From Silanimonas sp. (GTDB lineage Bacteria; Pseudomonadota; Gammaproteobacteria; Xanthomonadales; Xanthomonadaceae), in the NCBI GenBank assembly GCA_026005095.1, contig BPKK01000006.1:1-64000 (forward strand): a DNA stretch of 64,000 bases. The letters are read 5' to 3'. A model generated the notes under the pieces. The model ran no database searches. It saw nothing but the letters and a program-made list of their open reading frames with translations, and had not been told where the DNA came from. Positions 40,716-50,523 of this stretch are shown here, one piece after another. Numbering within the stretch: the first letter of the stretch is position 1; each line of letters starts with the position of its first letter. The translations under genes were made by a program, and so were the position numbers.

Positions 40716-41864
40716 ATGGCGGCACCGAAGGACGGCCGGGTGAACCTGCTGGGCCTCGACCGTGCCGCGCTCGAGGACTTCTTCGAGCGCGAGCTGGGCG
40801 AGAAGCGTTACCGCGCCCACCAGGTCATGAAGTGGATGTACCACCGCCATGTCACCGACTTCGGCAACATGACCGATCTCGGCAAGGCCCTGCGCGGCAA
40901 GCTCGAGGAGCGCTGCGAGGTGCGGCCCCCGGCGGTGGTGTTCGACAAGCCCTCGGCCGACGGCACCCACAAGTGGCTGCTCGGGATGGACGCCGGCAAT
41001 GCCATCGAGACCGTGTTCATCCCGGACAAGGGGCGCGGCACGCTTTGCGTCTCGAGCCAAGTCGGCTGCGGCCTCAACTGCCAGTTCTGCTCCACCGCCA
41101 CCCAGGGCTTCAACCGCAACCTGTCCGCCGCCGAGGTCATCGGCCAGGTGTTCGTGGCGGCGCGCCACCTCGGCAACGTGCCGCACAAGGACCGCAAGCT
41201 CACCAACGTGGTGATGATGGGCATGGGCGAGCCCCTGCTCAACTTCGAGAACGTGGTGGCGGCGATGAGCCTGATGCGCGACGACCTCGGTTTCGGTCTC
41301 GCCGGCAAGCGCGTTACCCTGAGCACCGCCGGGCTCGTGCCGATGATCGATGCGCTCGCCGCCCGTGCCGACGTCGCGCTGGCCGTCTCGCTGCACGCAC
41401 CGAACGACGAGCTGCGCACTCGCCTGGTGCCGCTCAACAAGAAGCACCCGATCGCCGAGCTGATGGCCGCCTGCCTGCGCTATCTTCGCTCGACGAAGAT
41501 CGACTCGATCACCTTCGAATACACCCTGATGCGCGGGGTGAACGACCAGCCCGAGCATGCCCGCGAACTGGCGGCGCTGATGCGCCAATTCTGCCGTCAG
41601 GCCCAGGATTCCCACGCGGCGAAGGTGAACCTGATTCCCTTCAATCCCTTCCCCGGTACGCGCTTCGAGCGCAGCAGCGAGACCGAGATCCGTGCCTTCC
41701 AAAAGCAACTGCTCGACGCCGGCGTGCTGACGATGGTGCGCCGCACTCGCGGCGATGACATCGATGCTGCCTGCGGGCAGCTCAAGGGGCAGGTGATGGA
41801 TCGGACACGGCGGCAGGCGGAGTTTCGCCGCCGGCTCGAGGGAGGCGCCGATGCGGCGGCCTGA
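40716..41864 (+). CDS. rlmN: 23S rRNA/tRNA m2A methyltransferase (radical SAM)
   Basis: 382-residue radical SAM enzyme methylating A2503 of 23S rRNA and A37 of several tRNAs. The [4Fe-4S] motif is CGLNCQFC (CX3CX2C), preceded by SSQVG; other marks are [22 protein letters not shown], and the late Cys used for the methyl carrier chemistry (CGQLKGQV near the C-terminus). The ATG at 40716 gives the usual N-terminus [15 protein letters not shown]; in-frame GTG codons upstream at 40713 and 40635 are possible, and no start has a clear ribosome site. It follows ndk by 109 bases and overlaps pilW by 14. Confidence 0.96.
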   Translation: MAAPKDGRVNLLGLDRAALEDFFERELGEKRYRAHQVMKWMYHRHVTDFGNMTDLGKALRGKLEERCEVRPPAVVFDKPSADGTHKWLLGMDAGNAIETVFIPDKGRGTLCVSSQVGCGLNCQFCSTATQGFNRNLSAAEVIGQVFVAARHLGNVPHKDRKLTNVVMMGMGEPLLNFENVVAAMSLMRDDLGFGLAGKRVTLSTAGLVPMIDALAARADVALAVSLHAPNDELRTRLVPLNKKHPIAELMAACLRYLRSTKIDSITFEYTLMRGVNDQPEHARELAALMRQFCRQAQDSHAAKVNLIPFNPFPGTRFERSSETEIRAFQKQLLDAGVLTMVRRTRGDDIDAACGQLKGQVMDRTRRQAEFRRRLEGGADAAA

Positions 41865-42624
41865 GCCCTGGCTCACCGTCGCGCTCTTCGCCCTCCTGCC
41901 GCTGGCGCTGGCCGGCTGCGCCTCGACCCCGGCTCCCTCCCAGGCCACCGGCTCGGCCGTGGCACAGCGCTCGATCAATGCCGCCCAGGGCCTGCTCGAC
42001 CGAGGCGATGCAGAGGCGGCGCTCGCTGAGGCGTCGGCGGCCGTGCGCGCCGATCCGCGCAACGCCCTGGCATACCTCGCACGTTCACAGGCGCTGGAGG
42101 CCCTCGGCCGCGACGAGGAGGCAGCGCGCGACCTGCAGCGGGCCTTCGCGCTGGCGCCGAAGAGCGGCCCAGTGCTGAATGCCTACGGTGCTTGGCTGTG
42201 TCGCAATGGGCGGGCCGAGGAGGCCATGCAGCGCTTCGTCGAGGCGCTCGCCGATGAGGCCTATGCCCGTCCGGCCCAGGCCATGGCCAATGCCGGCAGC
42301 TGTGCGGCCTCGGCCGGCTGGGTCGAGCGGGCTGAACTGAACTTCCGCGCCGCGCTCACGCTGGCGCCCAACGATGCGCAGTCGCTGGTGGGGATGGCAA
42401 GGCTCGAGCACGATCGCGGCGACCACCTGCGCGCCCGCGCCTTCCTGCAGCGCCGCGAAGCCCTGGCCCCGCTGACTGCGCCGGAGCTGGTGCTGGCCAT
42501 CGCCATCGAAGAAGCGGCCGGGGATACCCAGGCCGCAGAGCGTTACCGCAAACAGTTGTCCGGCCTCGGGGGGGTTCCGGGGGCGGGGTCATCCACGGTC
42601 GACCAGGGGGGTTCGAGGCGGTGA
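41851..42624 (+). CDS. pilW: Type IV pilus biogenesis lipoprotein PilW/PilF
   Basis: 257-residue TPR lipoprotein. The lipobox is LALAGC (Cys at about residue 22), followed by TPR units ([20 protein letters not shown], then [20 protein letters not shown], and so on) to about residue 240. PilF/PilW is the outer-membrane pilotin that localises and multimerises the PilQ secretin for type IV pili. Gene order rlmN-pilW-rodZ is the standard context and supports the assignment. It overlaps rlmN by 14 bases. No other pilus gene is in the window. Confidence 0.92.
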   Translation: MRRPEPWLTVALFALLPLALAGCASTPAPSQATGSAVAQRSINAAQGLLDRGDAEAALAEASAAVRADPRNALAYLARSQALEALGRDEEAARDLQRAFALAPKSGPVLNAYGAWLCRNGRAEEAMQRFVEALADEAYARPAQAMANAGSCAASAGWVERAELNFRAALTLAPNDAQSLVGMARLEHDRGDHLRARAFLQRREALAPLTAPELVLAIAIEEAAGDTQAAERYRKQLSGLGGVPGAGSSTVDQGGSRR

Positions 42625-42626
42625 GC

Positions 42627-43526
42627 ATGGCGGAAGAGAACCAGGACATCGGCGGGCGCCTGCGCTCGGCCCGGCTCCGGCAAGGGCTGGAGATCGACGC
42701 GCTGGCCCGCGAGTTGAAGTACACGCGAGCCATCCTGCAGGCGATCGAGGCCGGTGACTGGCCCCGCCTCGGTGCCCCGGTGTTCGCCCGTAACCTGGTG
42801 GGGCGCTATGCCGCCCGGCTCGGTGTGTCGGTGGATCTCGACGCGGTAGCGCAGCATCTCCACGCCCCCGTCCTGCGCTCGCAGGTACCGGTCTCGCGCT
42901 TCGGTCGCTTCGCCGAGTTCTCTGCCCGTCACGCCGCCTATGCCGGCGGTTCGTTGCTGGTGTTGTCGATGGTGTATGGCGCGCTGAGCCTCGTGCCTTC
43001 CGGCCCGGTGCAGGTGCGCTCGCTCGACCCTGCACTCGACCAGCCCCTGGCCCAGGCCATCCTCGCCGCCCCGGAGGCAGAAGCGCCGGCCGGGGAGCCG
43101 GCGCAGCCTCCGGCAGACGCACCGACGGCGCTGGTCCCGGAGGAGGTGCCGGAGCACGTGGCGGCGTCCGCAGGCGTCGCGCCAGCTCCTGCGGCTTCAA
43201 AGACCGAAGCTGCCGCCGCGCCGCGCCCAGTGGCGGCCAGCTTCACTGGTGGCGTGCTGCCGCGCCAGCTCGAGATGCGTTTCAGCGGCGAGAGCTGGAT
43301 CGAGGTGATGCGCCGTGACGGCAGTGTCATCGAGCGCGTGCTCGCGCGTGCCGGTGAGGTGCGCCGCTACCCATTGGCCGAAGTGGGGCGCGTCACGGTG
43401 GGCAATGTCGATGCCACCGAGGTCATCGTGGATGGCTCGCGGGTGAATCTCGATGGCGTGCGCGCGGCGAACGTGGCCCGCTTTGCGCTATCCTCGGACG
43501 GTTCCATCGAGGCCATCGCGCGCTGA
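42627..43526 (+). CDS. rodZ: RodZ-like cytoskeletal/HTH membrane protein
   Basis: About 299 residues. N-terminal cytoplasmic helix-turn-helix (GGRLRSARLRQGLEIDALAR, then LKYTRAILQAIEAGDWPRLG, residues 8-55), which in E. coli RodZ contacts MreB. One transmembrane helix follows (AYAGGSLLVLSMVYGALSLV, about 110-130), then a Pro/Ala-rich periplasmic linker and a C-terminal DUF4115 domain (RFSGESWIEVMRRDGSVIE). ATG at 42627 is preferred since GAGG lies 8 bases upstream; GTG at 42621, overlapping the pilW stop, is the alternative. The usual ispG and hisS genes do not follow; yfgM comes next after 57 bases. Confidence 0.92.
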   Translation: MAEENQDIGGRLRSARLRQGLEIDALARELKYTRAILQAIEAGDWPRLGAPVFARNLVGRYAARLGVSVDLDAVAQHLHAPVLRSQVPVSRFGRFAEFSARHAAYAGGSLLVLSMVYGALSLVPSGPVQVRSLDPALDQPLAQAILAAPEAEAPAGEPAQPPADAPTALVPEEVPEHVAASAGVAPAPAASKTEAAAAPRPVAASFTGGVLPRQLEMRFSGESWIEVMRRDGSVIERVLARAGEVRRYPLAEVGRVTVGNVDATEVIVDGSRVNLDGVRAANVARFALSSDGSIEAIAR

Positions 43527-43583
43527 AGGCGTCGGGGCCTCGCCCTTTCCCCGAACCGGCCGCGGGCACCGCGGCGATGGCCC

Positions 43584-44234
43584 ATGTCCACCGACCAGAT
43601 CGACGAATACGAACAGGGTGAACGCGTCCGCAAGTGGCTGCGAGACAACGGTGTCTCCATTATCGGCGGCATCGGCATCGGTTTCGCTGCCATCCTCGGC
43701 TTCCAAGCCTGGCAGGCCAGCAAGGCCGGCCACCGCGAGGAGGCGGCCCGCCAGTACGGCAGCTTCCTGCAGGCCCAGGAGGGCGGCAATGCCGACCAGG
43801 CCGCGGCGCTCGCCGAGTCCCTGCGCGCCAACTACGCCGACACCGCCTATCCGGCCTTGGCGGCGCTGCGCCGTGCCGCGACCTTGGTCGAGGCGGGCAG
43901 CCCGGAAGAGGCCGTACCCCTGCTCGATGCCACCCTGCCCGGGGTGAAGGACCCGGCGCTCGCCGAACTGCTGGCCCTGCGCGCCGCCCGCGCCGAACTG
44001 CTGCTGGGCCGCTACGACGCCGCACTGGCCCGCCTCTCGACGCTGCGCCTGCCGGCCTACGCCGCGATACGCGAGGAACTCATGGGCGATGCCCATGCCG
44101 CACAGGGGCGGCGCGACGAAGCGCGTGCGGCCTATCAGCGTGCCTTGACCCATACCGACACTGCCACGCCGACCCGCGTGCTGCTGGAACTCAAGCTCGC
44201 CGATGCCGGCGGCACCACGACCCCGGAAGTCTGA
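43584..44234 (+). CDS. yfgM: YfgM-type TPR periplasmic protein
   Basis: 216-residue YfgM/TPR_21 family protein. A short cytoplasmic N-terminus (DQIDEYEQGERVRKWLRDNG) leads into one transmembrane helix (VSIIGGIGIGFAAILGFQAW), with a periplasmic TPR region after it. E. coli YfgM joins PpiD at the Sec translocon and is linked to outer-membrane protein maturation. The gene lies directly upstream of bamB (3-base gap), the conserved arrangement. The length matches the family. No oddity is seen. Confidence 0.93.
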   Translation: MSTDQIDEYEQGERVRKWLRDNGVSIIGGIGIGFAAILGFQAWQASKAGHREEAARQYGSFLQAQEGGNADQAAALAESLRANYADTAYPALAALRRAATLVEAGSPEEAVPLLDATLPGVKDPALAELLALRAARAELLLGRYDAALARLSTLRLPAYAAIREELMGDAHAAQGRRDEARAAYQRALTHTDTATPTRVLLELKLADAGGTTTPEV

Positions 44235-44237
44235 TCC

Positions 44238-45458
44238 ATGCGAAAGCTCCTCGGCATCGCGCTCGTCGCGGCCCTCGTCGTCCTTCCCGGTTGCGGCACG
44301 ATGCGCGACTGGTTCCGCAGCGACAAGAGCAAGGCCACCGATCCTGCGCCCCTGCAGAAGATCGAGGGCGCGGCCCGCGTGCAGCGCCTCTGGTCGGTAT
44401 CCCTGGGTGAGGGCGAGGGCCGGCTCGGTCTGCGCCAGCGCCCGGGCATCGACGGCAGCAGCGTGTATGCCGTGACCGACAAGGGCCGGCTGCGCGCCAT
44501 CGATATCGAGACCGGCAAGCGCCGCTGGGAGGTCGAGCTAGAGCCGCTCTCCAGCGGTCGCGGCTGGCGGGTATGGCGCGACAAGGTGCGCGAAGGCGGC
44601 CTGATGTCCTCGGTGGGCGTGGGTGAGGGGCTCGTGGTAGTGGCCGGCCGCAGCGGCCAGGTCTATGCCGTCTCGGCCGAGGACGGCAGCCCGCGCTGGC
44701 AGTACCAGGCCAGCGCCGAGGTGCTGGCCGCGCCGCTGGTGCTGCCACGTCTCGTGGTGCTGCGCTCGCAGGACGGCCGGGTGGTGGGCCTCGACCGCAA
44801 CGACGGCCACCGCCGCTGGAGCTTCGAAAGCCCGATCCCGACCCTGAGTTCCCGCGGGGCCAGCACCCCGACCTTCGCCGCCGGCCTCGTGCTGGTCGGC
44901 AACGACGACGGCACCGTGGTAGCCCTGCGCGCCGACGACGGCGCCCCGATCTGGGAGGCTGCGGTGGCCGAGCCCGAGGGGCGCAGCGAGCTCGAACGTC
45001 TGGTAGACGTCGACGGCGATCTCGCCCTGGGTGCCGATGCCGTCTATGCCAGCAGCGTGCGCGGCATCACCGCGGCGATTGCGCTGGCGAGCGGCCAGGT
45101 CGTCTGGACCCGCGACAACGGCGGCAGCAACCGCCTCGACCTGACCGCCGACGGTGTGCTGCTGGCCGACCGCGACGGCGTGCTCTGGTCGCTGGACCGG
45201 GCCAGCGGCAGTGCCCTGTGGAAGCAGGATGCCCTGCTGCGCCGCCAGCCCACTGGCCCGGTGCTGGCGGGCTCGCTGGCGGTGGTGGGCGACCTCGAAG
45301 GCTACCTGCACTGGTTCGATCCCTTCACCGGTGTGCTGCGCGCCCGCGAGCGCGTGGGCCGGGCCCGCGTCCTCGCCACACCGCTCGCCACGCCTTCCGG
45401 CACCGTCATCGCCGTCACCGACGAAGGCCGTCTCGCGGCCTTCCGCATCGCCGAGTAA
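44238..45458 (+). CDS. bamB: Outer membrane assembly lipoprotein BamB
   Basis: 406-residue eight-bladed propeller lipoprotein of the BAM complex. The signal peptide ends in the lipobox LPGCGTM (Cys at about residue 19). PQQ-like blade repeats recur (AIDIETGKRRWEVELE, then AVSAEDGSPRWQYQAS, GLDRNDGHRRWSFESP, ALRADDGAPIWEAAVA and further). It scaffolds BamA and other subunits during beta-barrel insertion. It sits between yfgM and der with gaps of 3 and 6 bases, the typical operon. Confidence 0.96.
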   Translation: MRKLLGIALVAALVVLPGCGTMRDWFRSDKSKATDPAPLQKIEGAARVQRLWSVSLGEGEGRLGLRQRPGIDGSSVYAVTDKGRLRAIDIETGKRRWEVELEPLSSGRGWRVWRDKVREGGLMSSVGVGEGLVVVAGRSGQVYAVSAEDGSPRWQYQASAEVLAAPLVLPRLVVLRSQDGRVVGLDRNDGHRRWSFESPIPTLSSRGASTPTFAAGLVLVGNDDGTVVALRADDGAPIWEAAVAEPEGRSELERLVDVDGDLALGADAVYASSVRGITAAIALASGQVVWTRDNGGSNRLDLTADGVLLADRDGVLWSLDRASGSALWKQDALLRRQPTGPVLAGSLAVVGDLEGYLHWFDPFTGVLRARERVGRARVLATPLATPSGTVIAVTDEGRLAAFRIAE

Positions 45459-45464
45459 GCCTGC

Positions 45465-46862
45465 ATGCTGCCGCTGGTCGCGCTGGTCGGTCGACCGAAC
45501 GTCGGCAAGAGCACTCTGTTCAATGCGCTCACGCGCAGCCGGGACGCCCTGGTACACGACCAGCCGGGCGTGACCCGTGACCGCCACTACGGTGTCTGCC
45601 GCCTCGATCCGGCACGCCCTTTCGCCGTGGTCGATACCGGCGGTCTCTCCGGGGAGGAAGAAGGTCTGGCCGGAGCCACCGCCCGCCAGGCCCGCGCTGG
45701 GGTGGAGGAGGCCGATCTGGTGGTTTTCGTGGTCGATGCCCGCGATGGCCTGACCCCGCTCGACCGCGAGATCGTCGGCTGGCTGCGCAAGCTCGGCAAG
45801 CCACTGGTGCTGGCGGTGAACAAGACCGACGGCCTCGTCGAGGCCGACTGCCTCGCCGAGTTCGCCCGCTTCGGCATCGCCGACACCCTGCCGCTCGCCG
45901 CCTCGCACCAGCGCGGCGTGCCGGCCCTGCTGGAGCTCGTGCAGCGGCGGCTACCGCCCGACCGCGACCTTTCGGTGCTGGAAGACGACCCGGCACGCAT
46001 CCGCGTGGCCTTCGTCGGTCGCCCGAACGTCGGCAAGAGCACCCTGGTGAACCGCATGCTCGGCGAGGAACGGATGATTGCCTCCGACGTGCCGGGCACC
46101 ACCCGCGATTCCATCGCCGTCGACCTGGAACGCGATGGCCGCCGCTACCGCCTGATCGACACCGCCGGCCTGCGCCGCCGTAGCCGGGTGGAGGAGGCGG
46201 TAGAGAAATTCAGCGCTTTTAAGACCCTGGCCTCGATCGAGCACTGCCAGGTGGCGGTGGTGCTGGTGGATGGCACGGAGGGCATCACCGACCAGGACGC
46301 CACCGTACTCGGCCACGTGCTGGAGGCGGGCCGCGGACTGGTGGTGGCAGTGAACAAGTGGGATGGCCTTTCCGCCTACGAGCGCGAGCAGAACCGGGTG
46401 ATGCTGGAGCGCCGCCTGGCCTTCGTGCCCTGGGCCGAGCGCGTCACCATCTCCGCCCTGCATGGCAGCGGCCTTGGCGAGCTGTTCCGGGCGGTGAATC
46501 GCGCCCATGCCTCGGTAACCAGGAGCTTCAGCACCAGCGAGATCAACCGGGCGCTGGAAGTGGCCTACGAGAGCAATCCGCCGCCGGCGGTGCGCGGCCA
46601 CGCGCCGAAGATGCGCTACGCCCATTCCGGGGGCAACACGCCGCCCACCTTCGTCATCCACGGCACCCGACTGCGTGGCCTGCCGGAGAGCTATCGGCGC
46701 TATCTCGAGAATTTCTTCCGCAAGCGCTTCAAGCTGGTGGGCACACCGCTGCGCTTCGAGTTCCGCGAGGGCGAGAACCCCTTCGAGGGACGGAAGAACG
46801 AACTCACCGAGCGCCAGATCGCCAAGCGCCGGCGCCTGCTGCGCTTCGCCAAGAAGCGCTGA
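45465..46862 (+). CDS. der: GTPase Der (EngA)
   Basis: 465-residue tandem GTPase required for 50S subunit assembly. G domain 1 has [12 protein letters not shown] (residues 8-19), DTGG and NKTD; G domain 2 has [12 protein letters not shown] (about 185-196), DTAG and NKWD. The C-terminal KH-like domain runs from about 365 to the end ([15 protein letters not shown], then [11 protein letters not shown]). The length and order are normal for gammaproteobacteria. It is the end of the ndk-to-der conserved run and is followed after 3 bases by the MoeB fusion gene. Confidence 0.98.
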   Translation: MLPLVALVGRPNVGKSTLFNALTRSRDALVHDQPGVTRDRHYGVCRLDPARPFAVVDTGGLSGEEEGLAGATARQARAGVEEADLVVFVVDARDGLTPLDREIVGWLRKLGKPLVLAVNKTDGLVEADCLAEFARFGIADTLPLAASHQRGVPALLELVQRRLPPDRDLSVLEDDPARIRVAFVGRPNVGKSTLVNRMLGEERMIASDVPGTTRDSIAVDLERDGRRYRLIDTAGLRRRSRVEEAVEKFSAFKTLASIEHCQVAVVLVDGTEGITDQDATVLGHVLEAGRGLVVAVNKWDGLSAYEREQNRVMLERRLAFVPWAERVTISALHGSGLGELFRAVNRAHASVTRSFSTSEINRALEVAYESNPPPAVRGHAPKMRYAHSGGNTPPTFVIHGTRLRGLPESYRRYLENFFRKRFKLVGTPLRFEFREGENPFEGRKNELTERQIAKRRRLLRFAKKR

Positions 46863-46865
46863 GGC

Positions 46866-48692
46866 ATGCCGGTGGTGCCGGCCACGCTCACGCTGGAAGA
46901 GGCCCTGCCGTTGCTCCGGCGTTTCGGTGCCGCCCGGCGCCGCGATGCCGAGCGCGTACCGCTCGCCCGTGCTGCGGGGCGGGTGCTGGCCGAGGCCTGC
47001 CCGGGCGGGGAGGGCGCGCTGCCGGCAGGACATCGCCTCGGGGTATTCGATCTCGGCAGGCTGGCGGCCGCCGGTCATGCCGAACTGGTCTGTGTGCGCC
47101 GGCCCACGGTGGCCCTGTTCACCCTGGGCGCCGACCGCATTCCGCCCGGCCAGGCGCTGCCCCCCGGAGGCCGCCACGACGCCGCCCGCCCGGTGCTGAT
47201 GGCCTGGCTGCAGGCCCAGGGTCTGGAGCCGGTGGCCTGGCCGGTCCTGCCAGCACTCGGCAGCGCGCTGGACGACGCTGCCCAGGCCTTCGACCTGGTG
47301 CTGGTCGCCGCCGCCCCCGGGCCCGGCGGGCTGCCCGCTGCTCTTCCGCCGGCGGCAGACCATCCTTCGGCACTGCGGATCGACCTGGGGCTGACGGCTC
47401 CGGCCGTGGCCTTGCTCATCCCGCTCGAAGCCGGGCCGCGGCAGCCCCTGTGCCTGTTTTTGCCCGATGCGCCGGAAGTCGTGCGCCGAGCCTGCGAGCA
47501 GGTGCTGCCGCCCCTGCTGGCCGGCCTGCTGGGCGAACGCGAGTCGGCCTCCAATCCGGACACGGCCGCGGGGGACGGGGAGGACGGCGGCTGGCCGCTC
47601 GAGATCGAGGCTGCCGCCGTGCCACAGGCGCTGGCCGCGGGAGGGCGGCTGATCGACCTGCGGGAACCGGAGGAGACCGCCTCCGGCCTGCCCGCGGGAG
47701 CCGAGGCCGTGCCCCGGGCCCGCCTGCTCGCCGATCCCGAGGCCTTCGGGGCGGGGCAGGGCCCCCTGCTGCTGGTCTGTGCCAGCGGCGTGCGCTCTCT
47801 GGCCGCAGCGCGGGCGCTGCGCGAAGCGGGCATCCCGCGCGTGGCCAGTGTGCGCGGCGGCCTCGTGGCCTGGCAGGCCGCGGGGCTGGCGATGCAGGGC
47901 GAGACGGCCGGCGAGCCCTCCCTGAATGCCGATGCCCGCGAACGCTACGCCCGGCACCTGCTGCTGCCGCAGGTGGGCGTGGCAGGCCAGGCCCGGCTGC
48001 TGGCCTCGCGGGTGTTGCTGGTGGGGGCGGGCGGGCTCGGCTCTCCTGCGGCCTTCTACCTCGCCGCGGCCGGCGTGGGCCGGCTTCGCCTCGTCGATGA
48101 CGACCGGGTGGAGCGCAGCAACCTGCAACGCCAGATCCTGCACGTCGATGCCGCCGTCGGCCAGCCGAAGGTGGCCTCGGCTCGCGAACGCCTGCTCGCC
48201 CTGAACCCGAGGCTGCAACTGGAGACGGTGGAGGCCAGGCTCGACGAGGGGAATGTCGATGCGCTGCTCGCTGGCATCGACGTGGTGCTGGATGGCAGCG
48301 ACAACTTCCGTGCACGCCACTGCCTCAACCGCGCCTGCCTGCGCCATGGCATCCCGCTGGTGTACGGGGCGGTGGAGCGCTTCCAGGGCCAGGTGTCGGT
48401 CTTCGATGCCGGCCGCCGGCGCGGGGAGCGGCCCTGCTACCAGTGTCTGTTCCCGGAACCCGAAGGCGCGGGCGGGGCGCCGAACTGCGCCGAGGCCGGC
48501 GTGCTCGGCGTGCTGCCCGGCGTGATCGGGCTCTTGCAGGCCACCGAGGTGCTGAAGCTGCTTTTGGGGCAGGGAGAGTCGCTGGCGGGGCGCCTGCTGC
48601 TCTTCGATGCACTGACGATGCGCTTCCGCGAGCTGCCTGTGCCGGTCGATCCGGTCTGCCCGGCGTGCGGGGGAGGCGCGGAGCAGCGATAA
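46866..48692 (+). CDS. MoeA-like / rhodanese / MoeB(ThiF) triple-domain fusion
   Basis: 608 residues in three parts. Residues about 1-225 resemble MoeA: LTLEEALPLLRRFG at the start, then a MogA-like core beginning TVALFTLGADRIPPG. The molybdate/MPT site motifs are eroded: SGGVSxG is VAAAPGPGG and GLPGNPxS is FLPDAPEV, so it is probably inactive. Residues about 230-345 are a rhodanese domain with active-site Cys in LLVCASGVRS. Residues about 355-608 are a full ThiF/MoeB E1-like domain: GAGGLGSPAAFYLA, ERSNLQRQ, LDGSDNF, the CAEAGVLG cysteine, and zinc pairs CYQC and CPAC. It likely activates a MoaD/ThiS-type carrier and loads sulphur on it. The 3-base gap to der suggests cotranscription. Confidence 0.85.
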   Translation: MPVVPATLTLEEALPLLRRFGAARRRDAERVPLARAAGRVLAEACPGGEGALPAGHRLGVFDLGRLAAAGHAELVCVRRPTVALFTLGADRIPPGQALPPGGRHDAARPVLMAWLQAQGLEPVAWPVLPALGSALDDAAQAFDLVLVAAAPGPGGLPAALPPAADHPSALRIDLGLTAPAVALLIPLEAGPRQPLCLFLPDAPEVVRRACEQVLPPLLAGLLGERESASNPDTAAGDGEDGGWPLEIEAAAVPQALAAGGRLIDLREPEETASGLPAGAEAVPRARLLADPEAFGAGQGPLLLVCASGVRSLAAARALREAGIPRVASVRGGLVAWQAAGLAMQGETAGEPSLNADARERYARHLLLPQVGVAGQARLLASRVLLVGAGGLGSPAAFYLAAAGVGRLRLVDDDRVERSNLQRQILHVDAAVGQPKVASARERLLALNPRLQLETVEARLDEGNVDALLAGIDVVLDGSDNFRARHCLNRACLRHGIPLVYGAVERFQGQVSVFDAGRRRGERPCYQCLFPEPEGAGGAPNCAEAGVLGVLPGVIGLLQATEVLKLLLGQGESLAGRLLLFDALTMRFRELPVPVDPVCPACGGGAEQR

Positions 48693-48725
48693 TGCACGGC
48701 TTCCCGTTTTGAGCCCCTCCGCCCC

Positions 48726-49616
48726 ATGACCGCCCGCCTGCTCGACGGCAAAGGCATCGCCGACCGGCTCCTCGAGGACCTCGCCGCCCGCGTGGCCGCC
48801 CGCGTGGCTGCCGGCCGGCCCCGTCCCGGCCTCGCCGTGGTGCTGGTGGGCGACGATCCGGCCTCGGCAGTGTACGTGCGTAACAAGCGCCGGGCCTGCC
48901 TGAAAGTGGGCATCGAGGCCCGCGATTTCGACCTGCCGGCTTCCACCAGCGACGCCGAGCTGCTGGCACTGATCGAGCGCCTGAACGCCGATCCGGCGAT
49001 CCACGGCATCCTGCTGCAGCTGCCACTGCCCGGTGGCCGCGACGGGCGCGAGATCATCCAGCGCATCGACCCGCGCAAGGACGTGGACGGCTTCCACCCG
49101 GAGAACGTCGGCCGCCTGGCGCTGCGGCAGTTCGGCCTCAGGCCCTGCACGCCGCGCGGCATTACCACTCTGCTGGGCTACACCGATCGCCCGGTGCGCG
49201 GCGCCAATGCCGTGGTCGTGGGGGTGAGCAACCATGTCGGCCGGCCCATGGTGTTGGAACTGCTGATCGCCGGCTGCACCGTCACCGCCTGCCACAAGTT
49301 CACCCCGCGCGAGGTGCTGCAGCGGCAGGTGGAGCAGGCCGACATCGTGGTGGTGGCCGTGGGCCGCCCTGGCATCGTGCCCGGCGAGTGGATCAAGCCC
49401 GGCGCGGTGGTGATCGATGTGGGCATCAACCGCATGGAGGATGGCCGGCTGGTGGGCGATGTCGGCTTCGAAGCCGCTCGCGAGCGGGCAAGCTGGATCA
49501 CTCCGGTGCCGGGCGGCGTGGGCCCGATGACCGTGGCCACTCTGATGCAGAACACCCTCGAGGCGGCCGATGCCGCCGACCTGCCCGGTCACGAGGCCTA
49601 CACCTACGCCCGCTAG
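48726..49616 (+). CDS. folD: Methylenetetrahydrofolate dehydrogenase / methenyl-THF cyclohydrolase
   Basis: 296-residue bifunctional enzyme interconverting 5,10-methylene- and 10-formyl-THF with NADP, feeding purine and formyl-Met synthesis. The catalytic Tyr and Lys are in YVRNKRRAC (about residues 49-57), followed by GILLQLPLP and [13 protein letters not shown]; the dinucleotide site is [12 protein letters not shown], and [11 protein letters not shown] is the folate-contact loop. It starts 33 bases after the MoeB fusion. A GATAAT box at the very end of that gene could give it an extra promoter. Confidence 0.97.
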   Translation: MTARLLDGKGIADRLLEDLAARVAARVAAGRPRPGLAVVLVGDDPASAVYVRNKRRACLKVGIEARDFDLPASTSDAELLALIERLNADPAIHGILLQLPLPGGRDGREIIQRIDPRKDVDGFHPENVGRLALRQFGLRPCTPRGITTLLGYTDRPVRGANAVVVGVSNHVGRPMVLELLIAGCTVTACHKFTPREVLQRQVEQADIVVVAVGRPGIVPGEWIKPGAVVIDVGINRMEDGRLVGDVGFEAARERASWITPVPGGVGPMTVATLMQNTLEAADAADLPGHEAYTYAR

Positions 49617-49625
49617 GCTGGCGCG

Positions 49626-50516
49626 ATGCTTGCCATGTCGCCCCGCCGCCCTCTTGCCGTGATGCTCCGGACGCCCGCGCTCGCCCTTTGCCTCGCTCTC
49701 GGCCTGTCGGGCTGCGCCTCGCTGGTGGGCAATGCCACCGCGCGGCTCGCCGACAATCTCGGCAAGGCGGTGCTCGATGCCGAGGACCCGGCCACGGTGC
49801 GCGACGGCCTGCCGGCCTATCTGCTGCTGCTCGATGGTCTGATCGAGGGCGATCCTAGGAACGTGGATACCCTGTTGACGGCAGCCCGGCTCAATGGCGC
49901 CTATGCCGGCAACTTCACCGGCGCGGATACCGCCCGCGCCCAGCGCCTCGCCCGCAAGGCCCTCGCGCTCGCGCAGCGCGCCGCCTGCCTGCAAGAACCG
50001 CAGCTCTGCGAGCGCCTCGAGGGCAACCCGGACGACTTCGCCAGCGCCCTCGCCGCGGTGGGCGACCGCCGCCTGCCGCTCTTCTACATCCTCGGCACCG
50101 CCTGGGCCGGCCATATCCAGGCCCACCGCGAAGACTGGGCCGCAGTGGCCGACCTGCCGAAGGTGGAGGCCCTGCTGCAGCGCGTGGTGGCAGTGGACCC
50201 CGGATATGACGGCGGACTTGCCCTGGTCTACCTCGGGGTACTGCACTCGCTGCGCCCCGAGGCCGTGGGCGGCCAGCCTGAGCAGGGCCGGGCTTACTTC
50301 GAGCAGGCGATCAAGGCCTCGGGCGGGCGCAATCTCTACGCCAAGACCCTGATGGCCGAATTCCATGCCCGGCTGGTCTTCGATCAGGCCCTGCACGACC
50401 GACTGCTGCGGGAAGTGCTGGAGGCCGATCCGCGCGCCCGGGGCTATACCCTGATGAACACGCTCGCCCAGGAGCGCGCCCGCGCCCTGCTGGAGAGCGG
50501 CAAGGACTACTTCTGA
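49626..50516 (+). CDS. TRAP transporter TatT component family lipoprotein
   Basis: 296-residue lipoprotein with lipobox LGLSGC (Cys at about residue 30 from the first Met; Mets at 49635 and 49662 are alternative starts). The mature part is all helical with TPR-like pairs (PAYLLLLDGLIEGDPRNVDT, then LLTAARLNGAYAGNFTGADT, and later AYFEQAIKASGGRNLYAKTL). This is the TatT (TPAT) family, trimeric proteins that join a TRAP substrate-binding protein to the outer face of the periplasm. The next three genes are the P, Q and M subunits of a TRAP transporter, which supports the call strongly. The substrate class is unknown. Confidence 0.88.
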   Translation: MLAMSPRRPLAVMLRTPALALCLALGLSGCASLVGNATARLADNLGKAVLDAEDPATVRDGLPAYLLLLDGLIEGDPRNVDTLLTAARLNGAYAGNFTGADTARAQRLARKALALAQRAACLQEPQLCERLEGNPDDFASALAAVGDRRLPLFYILGTAWAGHIQAHREDWAAVADLPKVEALLQRVVAVDPGYDGGLALVYLGVLHSLRPEAVGGQPEQGRAYFEQAIKASGGRNLYAKTLMAEFHARLVFDQALHDRLLREVLEADPRARGYTLMNTLAQERARALLESGKDYF

Positions 50517-50523
50517 GCACTGC

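Noticed and set aside
43563-43577. CCGCGG-GCA-CCGCGG hairpin between rodZ and yfgM
   Set aside because: Short, self-complementary GC hexamers are common here by chance and there is no T-run or regulatory context.
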